A stretch of DNA of 64,000 bases from Xenophilus sp003671765 (GTDB lineage Bacteria; Pseudomonadota; Gammaproteobacteria; Burkholderiales; Burkholderiaceae_C): positions 2,666,001 to 2,730,000 of the forward strand of contig CP166702.1 of assembly GCA_051414805.1 (NCBI GenBank). The letters are read 5' to 3'. A program made the translations under genes and the position numbers. Shown here piece after piece: positions 8,862 through 17,575 of the stretch (the stretch's first letter is position 1; the number at the start of each line of letters is the position of its first letter). The notes beneath the pieces were generated by a model. That model made no database searches. It was not told the origin of the DNA and saw only the letters and a list, made by a program, of their open reading frames with translations.

Positions 8862-9125
8862 CGGCGCGGGCGCGCGCACCGGTACGGCGGTCGTGCGGCG
8901 GGAGCGATGGGGGAGGATGCTGCGGTCACGTCGGCCTGGAGGGGAAAGCCAGGGGGCAGTTTAGCGAGGCGTGCGCGCTCGGCGCGGCGTGGGGTCGGCC
9001 GTGGGCGGCCGCCTACGCCGCTGCGCCCGGCCGCCGACGCACGCCGCCCGGCGACCCCGGTACAAGTCGGGCTGGGCCGCCGCCGCGCCGCGGTGGCGAG
9101 GAGGCGGCCCGATGGAGCTGCACCG

Positions 9126-10049
9126 ATGGAGAAGACCGACCGCCTGGGGCCACCCGGCCTCGCCAAGACGCTGCCGCTGCGCCGGTGGATCGGCCTGCTG
9201 GTCGCTGCCGCTGGTGCGCTCGTCCTCGCGGCGCAGTTCTGGACCTTCGTGCGCGCCGAGCCCGTGGTGTGGCAGGCGCTGCTGGGGGGATCGGTCGCCG
9301 CCCTGGCGACGGCGTTGGGCACAGTGCCCGTGATGTTCTCGCAGCGGCTGTCGGACCGGGTGCAGGACACGCTGTTCGGCTTCGGCGCCGGCGTGATGCT
9401 GGCCGCCTGTGCGTTCTCTCTCATCCTGCCGGGGCTGGAGGCCGCCAAGGCGCACGGCGGCTTCGGCACCGGCGGCTGGGCGGCGGGCGGCATCATCGGC
9501 GCCGCCATCCTGATCGGCGGCGCGGCGCTGATGGCGATGGACAAACTGCTGCCGCACGAGCATTTCATCAAGGGTCGCGAGGGGCTGGATGGCCATGCCG
9601 CGCGCAAGCTGCGTCGCACCTGGCTGTTCGTGATCGCGATCGCCCTGCACAACCTGCCCGAGGGCCTGGCCATCGGCGTGGGCTATGCGGGCAACGACGG
9701 CCTGCGCGCCAACGCCCTGGCCACGGGGATCGCGATCCAGGACGTGCCCGAGGGGCTGGTGGTGGCGGTAGCGCTGCTGGCTGCGGGCTACCCGCGCTGG
9801 ATCGCCGTGGCGCTGGGCATGGCCTCGGGCCTGGTGGAGCCGCTGGGCGCCGTGCTGGGCGCGGCCGTGGTCGGCTACTCGGCAGCGCTGCTGCCCTGGG
9901 GGCTGGGCTTCGCGGCCGGGGCGATGCTCTTCGTCATCAGCCACGAGATCATTCCCGAGTCGCATCGCAAGGGCCACGAGGCCTTCGCCACCGGTGGGTT
10001 GATGGTGGGCTTCGTGCTCATGATGCTGCTGGACACGGCACTGGGCTGA
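9126..10049 (+). CDS. ZIP family metal transporter (GufA-like)
   Basis: 307-residue inner-membrane protein. About eight hydrophobic segments start near residue 22. The two ZIP metal-site helices are visible as ALHNLPEGLAIGVGY and AIQDVPEGLVVAVALL, carrying the His-Asn-x-Pro-Glu and Asp-x-x-Pro-Glu signatures. A late HEIIPESHRKGHE segment closes the family pattern. ZIP proteins import Zn2+, Mn2+ or Fe2+; the actual metal cannot be read. ATG 9126 is the first start that leaves a family-like N-terminus. The about 260 bases between moaA and this gene hold both divergent promoters, which I could not delimit. Confidence 0.88.
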   Translation: MEKTDRLGPPGLAKTLPLRRWIGLLVAAAGALVLAAQFWTFVRAEPVVWQALLGGSVAALATALGTVPVMFSQRLSDRVQDTLFGFGAGVMLAACAFSLILPGLEAAKAHGGFGTGGWAAGGIIGAAILIGGAALMAMDKLLPHEHFIKGREGLDGHAARKLRRTWLFVIAIALHNLPEGLAIGVGYAGNDGLRANALATGIAIQDVPEGLVVAVALLAAGYPRWIAVALGMASGLVEPLGAVLGAAVVGYSAALLPWGLGFAAGAMLFVISHEIIPESHRKGHEAFATGGLMVGFVLMMLLDTALG

Positions 10050-10061
10050 GCGCGCCGCCTT

Positions 10062-10110
10062 GCTATCAAAAGGAGAGCGCCGCGCGCACGTCTGTCGTGC
10101 GCGGGGCGCT
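10062..10110 (+). repeat. Dispersed palindromic repeat, copy 2 (degenerate)
   Basis: GCTATC-AAAAG-GAGAGC core 12 bases after the ZIP transporter stop, followed by a longer GC-rich tail that contains its own hairpin (GCGCACGTCTGTCGTGCGC) and ends in GGGGCGCT. It is the most diverged copy of the family first seen at 7049-7091. It sits between two convergent genes. Confidence 0.5.
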
Positions 10111-10157
10111 GATTTCGTCTGAGGAATTGCCAGGCAAGTCCTCGGCAATCAGACGGC

Positions 10158-11591
10158 TCAGCCGTGCCGCACCGCGACCGTCTTGAGCGTGGTGAAGCCG
10201 TACAGCGCCTCGAAGCCCTTCTCGCGGCCGTAGCCGGAGGACTTCACGCCGCCGAAGGGCAGCTCGACGCCGCCGCCGGCACCGTAGTTGTTGATGAAGA
10301 CCTGGCCGCTCTTCACGCGCTTGGCCATGCGGAACTGGCGCGCGCCGTTGTTCGTCCACACGCCCGCCACCAGCCCGAACTGGGTGGCGTTGGCCAGGGC
10401 AACGGCCTCGTCCTCGTCGGCGAAGGGCATGGCGCAGAGCACCGGGCCGAAGACCTCTTCCTGCGCCAGCCGATGGTGCACGGGCACGTCGCGCAGCAGG
10501 GTGGGGGCCTGGTAGAAGCCGGTGTCGGGCGCCTCGTCGACGATCTGGCCCTGCGCCACCATGGGGATGTCGGCGGCGTGCGCGTCGGACAGGAAGTCCC
10601 ACACGCGCTGCTGCTGCGTCTGGCGGATGAGCGGGCCGACGTCGAGGTCCATCGCCGCCGGGCCGACGCGCAGCGCCTCGAAGGCGTGGCCCAGGCGCTC
10701 GAGCAGCAGTTCGTAGATTTCGCGCTCGATCAGCACGCGCGAGCCCGCCGAGCAGGTCTGGCCGGCGTTCTGCACGATGGCGTTGATGATCACCGGCACG
10801 GCCGCGCCCAGGTCCGCGTCGGCGAAGATGATCTGCGGGCTCTTGCCGCCCAGTTCCAGCGTGACGGGGCAGTGCCGCTCGGCCGCCACCTGCTGGATGA
10901 TCGTGCCGACCTTGGGGCTGCCGGTGAAGCTGATGTGGTCGATGCCCGGGTGGCGTGCCAGCGCGTCGCCCACCTCGTGGCCGTAGCCGGTGACGATGTT
11001 GATGGCGCCGGGCGGGAAGCCCACCTCGGCGGCGAGCTGGGCCACGCGGATCAGCGACAGGCAGGCGTCCTCGGCCGGCTTGACCACGCAGACGTTGCCT
11101 GCCGCCAGCGCGCCGCCCACGCTGCGGCCGAAGATCTGCATCGGGTAGTTCCAGGGGATGACGTGGCCCGTCACGCCGTGCGGCTCGCGCCAGGTGAAGA
11201 CGCTGTAGCCGTCCTGGTAGGGGATGGTTTCGCCGTGGAACTTGTCGCAGGCACCGGCATAGAACTCGAAATATCGCACCAGCGCCAGCGCATCCGCGCG
11301 GGCCTGCTTGGTCGGCTTGCCGCAGTCGCGCTGCTCCAGCGCGGTGAGCTCGTCGGCATGCTCGGCGATTTTTTGTGACAGCTTGTACATGAGCCGGCCG
11401 CGCTCGGCCGCGCTCACCTTGTGCCAGACGTTGTCGAAGCAGTCGCGGGCCGCGCGCACGGCGGCGTCGATGTCGTCGGCGTTGCTGCGCTGCAGCTCGT
11501 CGAACTGCTGGCCGTCGGACGGGTCCAGGACCGGCAGGACGCGGCCCGAGGCCGAGGGAACGTTGGTGTTGGCGATGAAGTTGAGCTGCAT
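10158..11591 (-). CDS. Aldehyde dehydrogenase family protein
   Basis: 477-residue NAD(P)-dependent aldehyde dehydrogenase. The cofactor region has PWNYPMQ and the KPAED segment, and FTGSPKVG forms the Rossmann turn. The catalytic base is Glu246 in LELGGKSP and the nucleophile is Cys280 in QNAGQTCSAGSR. A complete ALDH fold is present through the C-terminal PFGGVKSSGYGREKG. It resembles the betaine/gamma-aminobutyraldehyde class, but the substrate is not decidable. The start at 11591 (MQLNF) fits the family; longer in-frame extension to 11798 has no homologous look. It diverges from the small gene at 11729. Confidence 0.9.
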   Translation of the reverse strand: MQLNFIANTNVPSASGRVLPVLDPSDGQQFDELQRSNADDIDAAVRAARDCFDNVWHKVSAAERGRLMYKLSQKIAEHADELTALEQRDCGKPTKQARADALALVRYFEFYAGACDKFHGETIPYQDGYSVFTWREPHGVTGHVIPWNYPMQIFGRSVGGALAAGNVCVVKPAEDACLSLIRVAQLAAEVGFPPGAINIVTGYGHEVGDALARHPGIDHISFTGSPKVGTIIQQVAAERHCPVTLELGGKSPQIIFADADLGAAVPVIINAIVQNAGQTCSAGSRVLIEREIYELLLERLGHAFEALRVGPAAMDLDVGPLIRQTQQQRVWDFLSDAHAADIPMVAQGQIVDEAPDTGFYQAPTLLRDVPVHHRLAQEEVFGPVLCAMPFADEDEAVALANATQFGLVAGVWTNNGARQFRMAKRVKSGQVFINNYGAGGGVELPFGGVKSSGYGREKGFEALYGFTTLKTVAVRHG

Positions 11592-11728
11592 GGGCCCGGA
11601 TTGTGCGTGAGCACGGCAGCCGCTGCTGGCGCCCGGCTCGTGCCGCGAATGCAAGTTTCTGACCCCGATTTGCGGTACACGAAGGCCCTTTGGCCGTCGG
11701 CACTGGAAAAAACGCCGAAAATCGCCAT

Positions 11729-12088
11729 ATGCCACGCATGAAAGCCACCTCCACACCCCAAGCCGGGCGCGACCTGGCCGTGACGGCGACGCTGGCACAG
11801 TTGCTCGAGCGGCTCGAACACAGCCCCACCCCCATCGGCGCCGAGCAGTACCGCTCCGTCGTGCTGCACCTGGTGCACGAGTTCGAGGACGTCGCCGGCG
11901 GCGCCGAACTCGGGCCGCTGCTGGACCGCTTCCCCGCGGCCGCCGAGCTCTACGAGAACCTGCACTACCAGCACGCCGGCCTGTGCCGCAGCGCGCTGGA
12001 ACCGGCCATGAGCGCCGAGCTGGCGGCGCGCCAGGCCATCGAGCGCGCCCGCGCCGGCAGCGCCACGCCGCCCGGATCGATTGTTTGA
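11729..12088 (+). CDS. Hypothetical protein, 119 residues
   Basis: Small soluble protein, no recognised domain. It is predicted mostly helical, Ala- and Glu-rich, with a central segment VVLHLVHEFEDVAGGAELGP and a Leu-rich N-terminal helix. It lies 18 bases upstream of a small Cys-containing protein and then trxC, all on the same strand, so a three-gene unit is likely. ATG 11729 was chosen; an in-frame codon at 11690 would extend it by 13 residues. Confidence 0.6.
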   Translation: MPRMKATSTPQAGRDLAVTATLAQLLERLEHSPTPIGAEQYRSVVLHLVHEFEDVAGGAELGPLLDRFPAAAELYENLHYQHAGLCRSALEPAMSAELAARQAIERARAGSATPPGSIV

Positions 12089-12106
12089 GTTTGAAGAAAG
12101 GGACCG

Positions 12107-12340
12107 ATGTCCAACGCCGATGTCAAAACCACCGTCAACGAAGGCGGCCTGCGCTACAAGTCCAAGACGCCGGGTTCGCCCTTCAAGGCTTCGTCCTCGT
12201 TCAGCGGTGCCACGATGTCCTGCTTCCTGTGCGGCAAGCATCGCCCCCGTTCGCTGATGCAGACCAAGCGCGTGCTGGGCAAGGCCCAGCCGGTCTGCGC
12301 GCCGTCCTGCAAGGAGCTGGACGAATCCCTCAAGGGATGA
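12107..12340 (+). CDS. Small hypothetical protein with paired cysteines
   Basis: 77-residue protein, start ATG 12107 with a GAAAGGGA purine stretch just upstream. It has a CxxC (SCFLCGKHRP) and a CxxxC (VCAPSCKE) about 26 residues apart, consistent with a small zinc ribbon, though metal binding is inference. It is basic in the middle (KHRPRSLMQTKR). It ends 8 bases before trxC and is probably co-transcribed with it. Confidence 0.65.
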   Translation: MSNADVKTTVNEGGLRYKSKTPGSPFKASSSFSGATMSCFLCGKHRPRSLMQTKRVLGKAQPVCAPSCKELDESLKG

Positions 12341-12348
12341 GGTAGGCC

Positions 12349-12801
12349 ATGAGCGGCGGCGCCCCGGCATCGCTCCATGTGGTATGCCCGCACTGCCACA
12401 CCACCAACCGCGTGAAGGCCGGCGACCTGGCCAGCGCGCCGGATTGCGGGAACTGCCACCAGCCGCTCTTCGCGGGCGCCCCAGTGGCGCTCGACGAGGC
12501 CCAGTTCGACCGCCACGTGGCGCGCAGCGACCTGCCGGTGCTGGTCGATTTCTGGGCGCCCTGGTGCGGGCCCTGCCTGCAGATGGCGCCGCACTTCGCC
12601 CAGGCCGCCAGGACACTGGAGCCGCAGTTCCAGCTCGTCAAGGTCGACACCGAGGCGCAGCAGCGCCTCGGCGCGCGCTTCAACATCCGCAGCATCCCGA
12701 CGCTGGCCCTCTTCGCAGGCGGGCGGGAGGTGGCGCGCCAGCCGGGCGCCATGGGCGCGGCGGACATCGTGCGCTGGGCGCGTTCGCACGCGCCCGCCTG
12801 A
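12349..12801 (+). CDS. trxC: Thioredoxin 2 (zinc-containing thioredoxin)
   Basis: 150-residue disulfide reductase. The N-terminal zinc finger has two CxxC pairs (Cys13/Cys16 in CPHCH and Cys33/Cys36 in CGNC), which distinguishes TrxC from TrxA. The thioredoxin domain follows, with the active site WAPWCGPC (Cys73/Cys76) and the cis-Pro loop IRSIPTLALF. Length and layout are those of Thioredoxin 2, an oxidative-stress-responsive cytosolic reductase. It lies 8 bases after the small Cys protein. Confidence 0.93.
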   Translation: MSGGAPASLHVVCPHCHTTNRVKAGDLASAPDCGNCHQPLFAGAPVALDEAQFDRHVARSDLPVLVDFWAPWCGPCLQMAPHFAQAARTLEPQFQLVKVDTEAQQRLGARFNIRSIPTLALFAGGREVARQPGAMGAADIVRWARSHAPA

Positions 12802-12808
12802 ACAGACC

Positions 12809-12826
12809 AACCCCCGGGGTTTTTTC
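12809..12826. terminator. Short GC palindrome with T-run after trxC
   Basis: AACCCCCGGGGTT followed by six T on the plus strand, between the convergent trxC and metal-dependent hydrolase genes. The palindrome leaves only a short stem once a loop is allowed, so termination is plausible but not strong. Confidence 0.45.
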
Positions 12827-12827
12827 C

Positions 12828-13646
12828 TTAGCCGCCGACCGGCACGAAGCGGTCGGAGTGGCTGGCCAGCCATTGCTCGGCGAGGCGGCTGTCGTCCTGC
12901 GAGGGATGGAAGTCGGCGCGGAAGTAGCGGCGCCAGGCCGCCCAGTTGCCGCGCAGCAGGCCGCCGCGGGCGCCCAGGATGCGCCAGGCGCTCTTCCAGG
13001 TCGACCATTTCCACAGCTGGCCCTCGTGGCGCAGGTTGGCGACCGTCTGGCGCGCCAGGTCGCCGAGGAAGAGGGTGGTCACGCGGCGCATCCAGCGGGT
13101 GCGCCAGGCCTCGGAGCCGTCGGCCGCGCGGTACAGGTCGAAGGCCGTGGTCTTGTGCTCGGATTCCTCGGCGCTGTGCCACAGCCACAGGGTCTGCAGA
13201 CGCTGCTCGGCACCGGACAGCACCTCGGGGTGCGCGAGCAGCCAGTGCGCGAACATGGCGGTGAAGTGCTCGGTGGCGGCCGTGATCGCTAGCGCGTGGC
13301 GCGGGTCGGCATCCTTCAGCAGCTCCATGCGCTTCATGGCGCGCGGCGTCCAGCGGTCGACCAGGCCCTGCTTCTCCAGCTGGGCATTGAAGAGGGCGTG
13401 GATGCGCCGGTGCGTGGCCTCCTGCCCGATGAAGCCGCGCACCTCGGCCTGGCGGCGTGCTTGTTCCTCGGCCGGCAGCATCGGCAGCGCGGCCCGGACG
13501 GCGTCGATGAAGAACTGCTCGCCGAAGGGAAAGCTCATCGACAGGGCGTTGAAGAAGGCGGTGGAGAACGCATCGCCTCCACACCAGTCGCGGGCGAAGG
13601 GCGCTTCGAGGTCGATGAGCAGGCGGCGGACGACGAGTTGGGACAT
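12828..13646 (-). CDS. Metal-dependent hydrolase (PF10118-like)
   Basis: 272-residue soluble protein of the predicted metal-dependent hydrolase family PF10118. His and Glu residues characteristic of the ferritin-like metal site are visible in FIGQEATHRRIH, TEHFTAMFAHW and WHSAEESEHKTTAFD. Substrate unknown. ATG 13646 is preferred because the upstream extension to 13739 would run through the intergenic operator palindromes. It is divergent from a TetR regulator, which probably controls it. Confidence 0.83.
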   Translation of the reverse strand: MSQLVVRRLLIDLEAPFARDWCGGDAFSTAFFNALSMSFPFGEQFFIDAVRAALPMLPAEEQARRQAEVRGFIGQEATHRRIHALFNAQLEKQGLVDRWTPRAMKRMELLKDADPRHALAITAATEHFTAMFAHWLLAHPEVLSGAEQRLQTLWLWHSAEESEHKTTAFDLYRAADGSEAWRTRWMRRVTTLFLGDLARQTVANLRHEGQLWKWSTWKSAWRILGARGGLLRGNWAAWRRYFRADFHPSQDDSRLAEQWLASHSDRFVPVGG

Positions 13647-13678
13647 GGCGACCCTGTGGAAGGTGCTGGAAGGTGGTT

Positions 13679-13694
13679 GGTACGGATGCGTACC
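13679..13694. promoter_or_regulatory. Putative TetR operator, palindrome 1
   Basis: Perfect 6-4-6 inverted repeat GGTACG-GATG-CGTACC in the divergent promoter region between the metal-dependent hydrolase (start 13646) and the TetR gene (start 13829). It shares the GGTAC arm and the spacer length with a second palindrome 43 bp away. Confidence 0.6.
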
Positions 13695-13721
13695 GGTTGC
13701 ACGATCCTCGTCGCGGCGCCT

Positions 13722-13737
13722 GGTACTGTCAAGTACC
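13722..13737. promoter_or_regulatory. Putative TetR operator, palindrome 2
   Basis: Perfect 6-4-6 inverted repeat GGTACT-GTCA-AGTACC, 43 bp downstream of the first (close to four helical turns, so on the same face). The two are the only such GGTAC palindromes I noticed in the window. Confidence 0.6.
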
Positions 13738-13828
13738 AAACGGTAAGAGAATGGCCGGCGGGTGGCTGTCCCGACGCGCTACGCTCGCTGTCCCGACCCC
13801 GGTCGCCTGTCCCCCGCTTTTTCCTCGC

Positions 13829-14449
13829 ATGTCCCCCGATGCCTCCCTGGCCGACCTGAGCCCCGCTGCCCGCGAGCACCGCAGCCGCCTGCTCGAAGGC
13901 ATGGCTCAGGCCGTCGCCGCCAAGGGCTACGCCCAGACCTCCATCGCCGACATCGTGCGCGAGGCAGCCGTCTCCCGCCGCACCTTCTACGAGCACTTCT
14001 CGACCAAGGAGGAGTGCCTGATCGCGCTCTACGAGGCGGCCAGCCGCGAGGCGCTCAAGGTGCTGGCCGACGCGGTGGACCCGGCCCAGCCCTGGCGCGC
14101 CCAGGTGGAGCGCGCGGTGACGGCGTACTTCGACTGCCTGGCGCAGAACCCGGTGCTGCTGCGCACGCTCTTCGTCGAGATCCTCGGCCTCGGCTTGCCG
14201 GGCTTGGCGGCGCGGCGGCGGGTCAACGACGAGATCGCCGCCTTCATCCGCGGCACGCTGCACGCCGGGCCGGTGGGCGACACCGCGCAGCCGCCCGTGC
14301 TGTCGCCGGCCCTGGCGCTCACGGTGGTGGGCGGCATCAACGAACTGGTGCTGGAGGCGGTGGAGCAGGGTCGCGAGGCCGACCTGCGCGCCCTGGTGGG
14401 GCCCGCGACGCAGCTGGTCTACGCGGTGGCGGCAGTGGCGGCCGGCTGA
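13829..14449 (+). CDS. TetR/AcrR family transcriptional regulator
   Basis: 206-residue regulator. The TetR_N helix-turn-helix lies at about residues 15-65: a helix ending LLEGMAQAVAAKGYAQTSIA, then DIVREAAVSRRTFYEHFSTKEE, the classic recognition helix with FYEHF. The C-terminal ligand-binding half is variable. ATG 13829 was chosen because the extension to 13673 would cover both operator palindromes. It is divergent from the metal-dependent hydrolase and probably represses it and itself. The ligand is unknown. Confidence 0.88.
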   Translation: MSPDASLADLSPAAREHRSRLLEGMAQAVAAKGYAQTSIADIVREAAVSRRTFYEHFSTKEECLIALYEAASREALKVLADAVDPAQPWRAQVERAVTAYFDCLAQNPVLLRTLFVEILGLGLPGLAARRRVNDEIAAFIRGTLHAGPVGDTAQPPVLSPALALTVVGGINELVLEAVEQGREADLRALVGPATQLVYAVAAVAAG

Positions 14450-14472
14450 GTCCTCAAGCCAGAAGTGGCTGC

Positions 14473-14514
14473 GGCGCCCGCCGGACGGGCGTAAGCAGCT
14501 ACGAAATCGATAGC
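14473..14514 (-). repeat. Dispersed 43-bp palindromic repeat, copy 3
   Basis: On the minus strand it reads GCTATCGATTTCGTAGCTGC, then a tail ending in GGCGGGCGCC. It lies in the 73-bp gap between the convergent TetR and peroxiredoxin genes. It shows the same core and tail layout as the copy at 7049-7091. Confidence 0.65.
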
Positions 14515-14522
14515 GCTCGCCC

Positions 14523-15086
14523 TCAGCGCGACGGCGCCCGCGCAGTGGCAGGCAGGCTGCGCAGGGCACCCAGCATGCGTTCCACGTGCCGGCCCGGATT
14601 GAGGTTCTGGTAGTAGGCCGCGACCTTGCCGTCGGGCGCGATCACGTACGACAGCCGGTTGGCGAAGTCCGGGCGCGTCTGCATCAGCGCGTCGAAGCTG
14701 CGGATCACGCCCTTGCCTTCGTCCGACGCCACGGGAAAGCGGCTCTGGCAGGCCTTGACGGAGAACTTCGTGAGCGTGCCGATGTCGTCGGCCGAAACGC
14801 CGATCACCGAGGCGCCCAGCGCCTTGAACTGGTCGATGGCCTCCGCAAAGGCATGTGCCTCGATCGAGCAGTCCGCCGAGTCGGCGGCAGGAAAGAAGTA
14901 CAGCACCACCGGCCCCTTGGCCAGCTCGTCCTTGAGCGAGTAGCGGAACACCTGCCCGCCGAGCGCCGCCTGCGCGGTGAAAGCCGGTGCGGGATCGCCG
15001 ATGTCGAGCGCGGCCTGCGCGCTGCCGCCGCCCAGCGCAATCGCCAGCGCGCCCGCCAGGCGCCATGAGGGGGAGACGAAGGCCAT
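14523..15086 (-). CDS. Exported peroxiredoxin (AhpC/TSA, BCP-like)
   Basis: 187-residue thiol peroxidase with an N-terminal Sec signal peptide (cleavage probably after GGGSAQA), so it acts in the periplasm. The peroxidatic Cys lies in FFPAADSADCSIEAHAF, the BCP-type position, although the usual PGxTPGC context is altered. A second Cys in SVKACQSRF could resolve the disulfide. ATG 15086 has GGAG at about 7 bases; the preceding in-frame TTG would add only two residues. It reduces peroxides in general; substrate preference is unknown. Confidence 0.84.
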   Translation of the reverse strand: MAFVSPSWRLAGALAIALGGGSAQAALDIGDPAPAFTAQAALGGQVFRYSLKDELAKGPVVLYFFPAADSADCSIEAHAFAEAIDQFKALGASVIGVSADDIGTLTKFSVKACQSRFPVASDEGKGVIRSFDALMQTRPDFANRLSYVIAPDGKVAAYYQNLNPGRHVERMLGALRSLPATARAPSR

Positions 15087-15203
15087 GCGCAAGCTCCGGG
15101 AGTGAGGGCTGGAATTCTAGGGAGCGCCGAGTGAAACCTGCAGGCCGCGCCGTCCGTATTTCGTTCATGATGGGCCGCCCCGGCCCACCCGAGGAGAAGA
15201 ACG

Positions 15204-16805
15204 ATGGAGGACCGATCGATGATCGCCTTGCCCGCCTGCGCCCGGCGCCTGCTGCGCGCGCTGGCCGTACTGGCCGCAGCTGTGCTGCTCGCCGCCTGCG
15301 GCACCTTGCCGCCGCCCAGGGAGCGACCGGCCGAGCACGCGGCCGCGCCGAACCCGGCCAGCGCGCTGGCTCGCATCGCCGCCGCGTCCACGCCGCCGGG
15401 CGAGCATTCGGGATTCCGCCTCATGCCGCTGGGCGTGTATTCGCTCGACGCGCGCATCCAGCTCGCGCGCCGCGCGCAGCATTCGTTGGTGGTGCAGTAC
15501 TACCAGCTCGAGAACGACGCCACCGGCCGCCTGCTGATGCGCACCCTGCGCGAGGCGGCACTGCGCGGCGTGAAGGTGCGGCTGCTGGTCGACGACCTGT
15601 ACACCGTGCACAGCCAGCAGCTCCTGCTGGCGCTGGCCGACACGCCCAACCTGCAGGTGCGCCTGTTCAATCCCTTCTGCTGCGGCCGTGGCGGTCTGCT
15701 GTCGCGCTTCGCGGCCTCGCCGCACGAGATCCCGCGGCTCAACCACCGCATGCACAACAAGCTGTTCGTCGCCGACGGCACGATGGCGGTGGTCGGCGGT
15801 CGCAACATCGCCGACGAGTACTTCGTGCTCAGCCCGTCGCAGAACTTCATCGACATGGACGCGCTGGTGGTCGGCAAGGTGGTGCCGCAGCTGGAGCGCA
15901 TCTTCGACACCTACTGGAACAGCCAGCAGGTGCGTCCGGTGGAGGAGATCGTCACCGGCGAGGGTGGCGTGCGCCCGATGGCTGCGCAGTTCGACGACTG
16001 GGTGGGCATGGCCGCACCGCCGCCGCAGATCGTGCTGCCGCCGGTCGACGTGCTGGGCTACGGCCCCATCGGAGAGGAACTCGACGAAGGCCGGTTGGGC
16101 CTGCTGTGGGGCGAGGCACAGGCCATCGCCGACCCGCCCACCAAGCCGGCCACCATGAGCGCCGACGAGGCCCTGGGCACCAGCGTGACGATGAAGGTCT
16201 GGGGCCTGCTGATGGACGCCAGGAGCGAGGTCGACCTGACCTCGCCCTACCTGGTGCCCGGCGAGAAGGGCATGGCGGCTTTCGACGACCTGGCGCGGCG
16301 CAAGGTCAAGCTCACCTTGCTGACCAACTCGCTCGCGGCCAACGACGAGCCGCTGGTGCACACCGGCTACGTGCGCTACCGCGAGCGCCTGCTCAAGGGC
16401 GGCGCCGACCTCTACGAACTCAGCCCCGAGCGCACGATGGCCAACAAGCGCTTCGGCGCCTTCGGCGCGTCGCTGGGCCGCCTGCATGCCAAGACGGCCG
16501 CCATCGACCGGCGGCGCATCTTCATCGGCTCGATGAACCTCGACCCGCGCTCGGCGACGCAGAACACCGAGATGGGCGTGGTGGTCGACAGCCCGCAGCT
16601 GGCGCGCGAGATGCTGCGCGTCATCAACCTGAGCAAGCTGCAGAACTCGTACCGCCTGCGCCTCGCGCAACCCGGGGGGACGCTGGAATGGCTGACCACC
16701 GACGGCGAGAAGGAGATGGTGTTGACCACCGAGCCCGAGGCGGGGTTCTGGCAGCGCTTCTACAACACGCTGGTGGCGCCGATCGTGCCGGAAATGCTGT
16801 TGTGA
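15204..16805 (+). CDS. Phospholipase D family lipoprotein (cardiolipin synthase C-like)
   Basis: 533-residue protein with two phosphatidyltransferase HKD motifs. The first is HNKLFVADGTMAVVGGRN (His184, Lys186, Asp191). The second is HAKTAAIDRRRIFIGSMN, near residue 430. A hydrophobic N-terminus ends in a lipobox-like LLAACG (Cys32), suggesting membrane anchoring. The layout and length resemble ClsC-type cardiolipin synthases, which join phosphatidylglycerol and phosphatidylethanolamine, but a phospholipase role is possible. ATG 15204 follows a GAGGAGAAG purine stretch. Confidence 0.86.
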   Translation: MEDRSMIALPACARRLLRALAVLAAAVLLAACGTLPPPRERPAEHAAAPNPASALARIAAASTPPGEHSGFRLMPLGVYSLDARIQLARRAQHSLVVQYYQLENDATGRLLMRTLREAALRGVKVRLLVDDLYTVHSQQLLLALADTPNLQVRLFNPFCCGRGGLLSRFAASPHEIPRLNHRMHNKLFVADGTMAVVGGRNIADEYFVLSPSQNFIDMDALVVGKVVPQLERIFDTYWNSQQVRPVEEIVTGEGGVRPMAAQFDDWVGMAAPPPQIVLPPVDVLGYGPIGEELDEGRLGLLWGEAQAIADPPTKPATMSADEALGTSVTMKVWGLLMDARSEVDLTSPYLVPGEKGMAAFDDLARRKVKLTLLTNSLAANDEPLVHTGYVRYRERLLKGGADLYELSPERTMANKRFGAFGASLGRLHAKTAAIDRRRIFIGSMNLDPRSATQNTEMGVVVDSPQLAREMLRVINLSKLQNSYRLRLAQPGGTLEWLTTDGEKEMVLTTEPEAGFWQRFYNTLVAPIVPEMLL

Positions 16806-16972
16806 ACCGGCACGCCGGCCCGGCCATTCGACCGAAAACAAAGGTGTCCATCGGGCCCCGGAAGTGCTGGCTCGTACACCCGAATGCAAACCTTTGTCTG
16901 TCTAGCCACTGCAACAAATCCTCCCTACATTAGGAAACAGTTGGCAACCAAAGTGCCTATCTGTTTGCAAGG

Positions 16973-17563
16973 GTGAACGCCGTGGGCAAGACACGACAAG
17001 TGGTGATGCAGGTCCTGACCCGTGCCGGTGAGGAATGGAACCATGTCGAGTTCACGCTCGACGACAGCTTCGCGGAACGGCTGCGGCAACTGCGCACGCT
17101 CGTTCCGCCGCTGAACAACCTCAACCGCGGCCGCGATCTGGTGATCGACAAGGTGCGCGTGCGGCTGCCGTCGGCCGTCTGGCGTTGCGATGGCGCCGGC
17201 GAGGCGGCGACGGAGGTGGATGGCTCGTCGATCGTCATCGCGGCCGAGGGCTTCTTCAACTGCGGCGGCAAGAAGCGGGGCTCGCGCGAGAAGCTCGTGA
17301 CCTACACCTTCCCGATCGCGCGGCTCATCGAACTGCATGCCGAGCGCGCCGACGGCGAGGTCTTCTTTCTGCGCAACGGCATCTTCACCAACGACGAACC
17401 GGCCAATTCCTCTGCCGGCCGCTGGGCCGCCTCGCTGCACCTGGGCGAGGCGCCGCATGCGCACGACGCGGTGACCGACTTCGACACCATGCCCGGCTCG
17501 CCGGTGCCGCTGCGCCATCCCGATCCGATCGACACCGCGGCGGCACAGCGCGTGCTCAACTGA
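16973..17563 (+). CDS. Hypothetical protein, 196 residues
   Basis: No recognised domain. It contains a mixed alpha/beta core with FTLDDSFAERLRQLRTLVPP near residue 28, a possible Cys pair (VWRCDG, FFNCGGKK) and a Pro/His-rich C-terminus. The start is uncertain: GTG 16973, GTG 16982 and ATG 17006 are all in frame. The 167 bases upstream are less GC-rich than the surroundings and probably carry the promoter. It converges on the NTF2-like gene with a 12-base gap. Confidence 0.6.
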   Translation: MNAVGKTRQVVMQVLTRAGEEWNHVEFTLDDSFAERLRQLRTLVPPLNNLNRGRDLVIDKVRVRLPSAVWRCDGAGEAATEVDGSSIVIAAEGFFNCGGKKRGSREKLVTYTFPIARLIELHAERADGEVFFLRNGIFTNDEPANSSAGRWAASLHLGEAPHAHDAVTDFDTMPGSPVPLRHPDPIDTAAAQRVLN

Positions 17564-17575
17564 AATCTCGCGGCT

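Noticed and set aside
15165..16889. A 574-codon minus-strand open frame opposite the phospholipase D gene
   Set aside because: Composition is typical of antisense reading, and both HKD motifs are on the plus strand.
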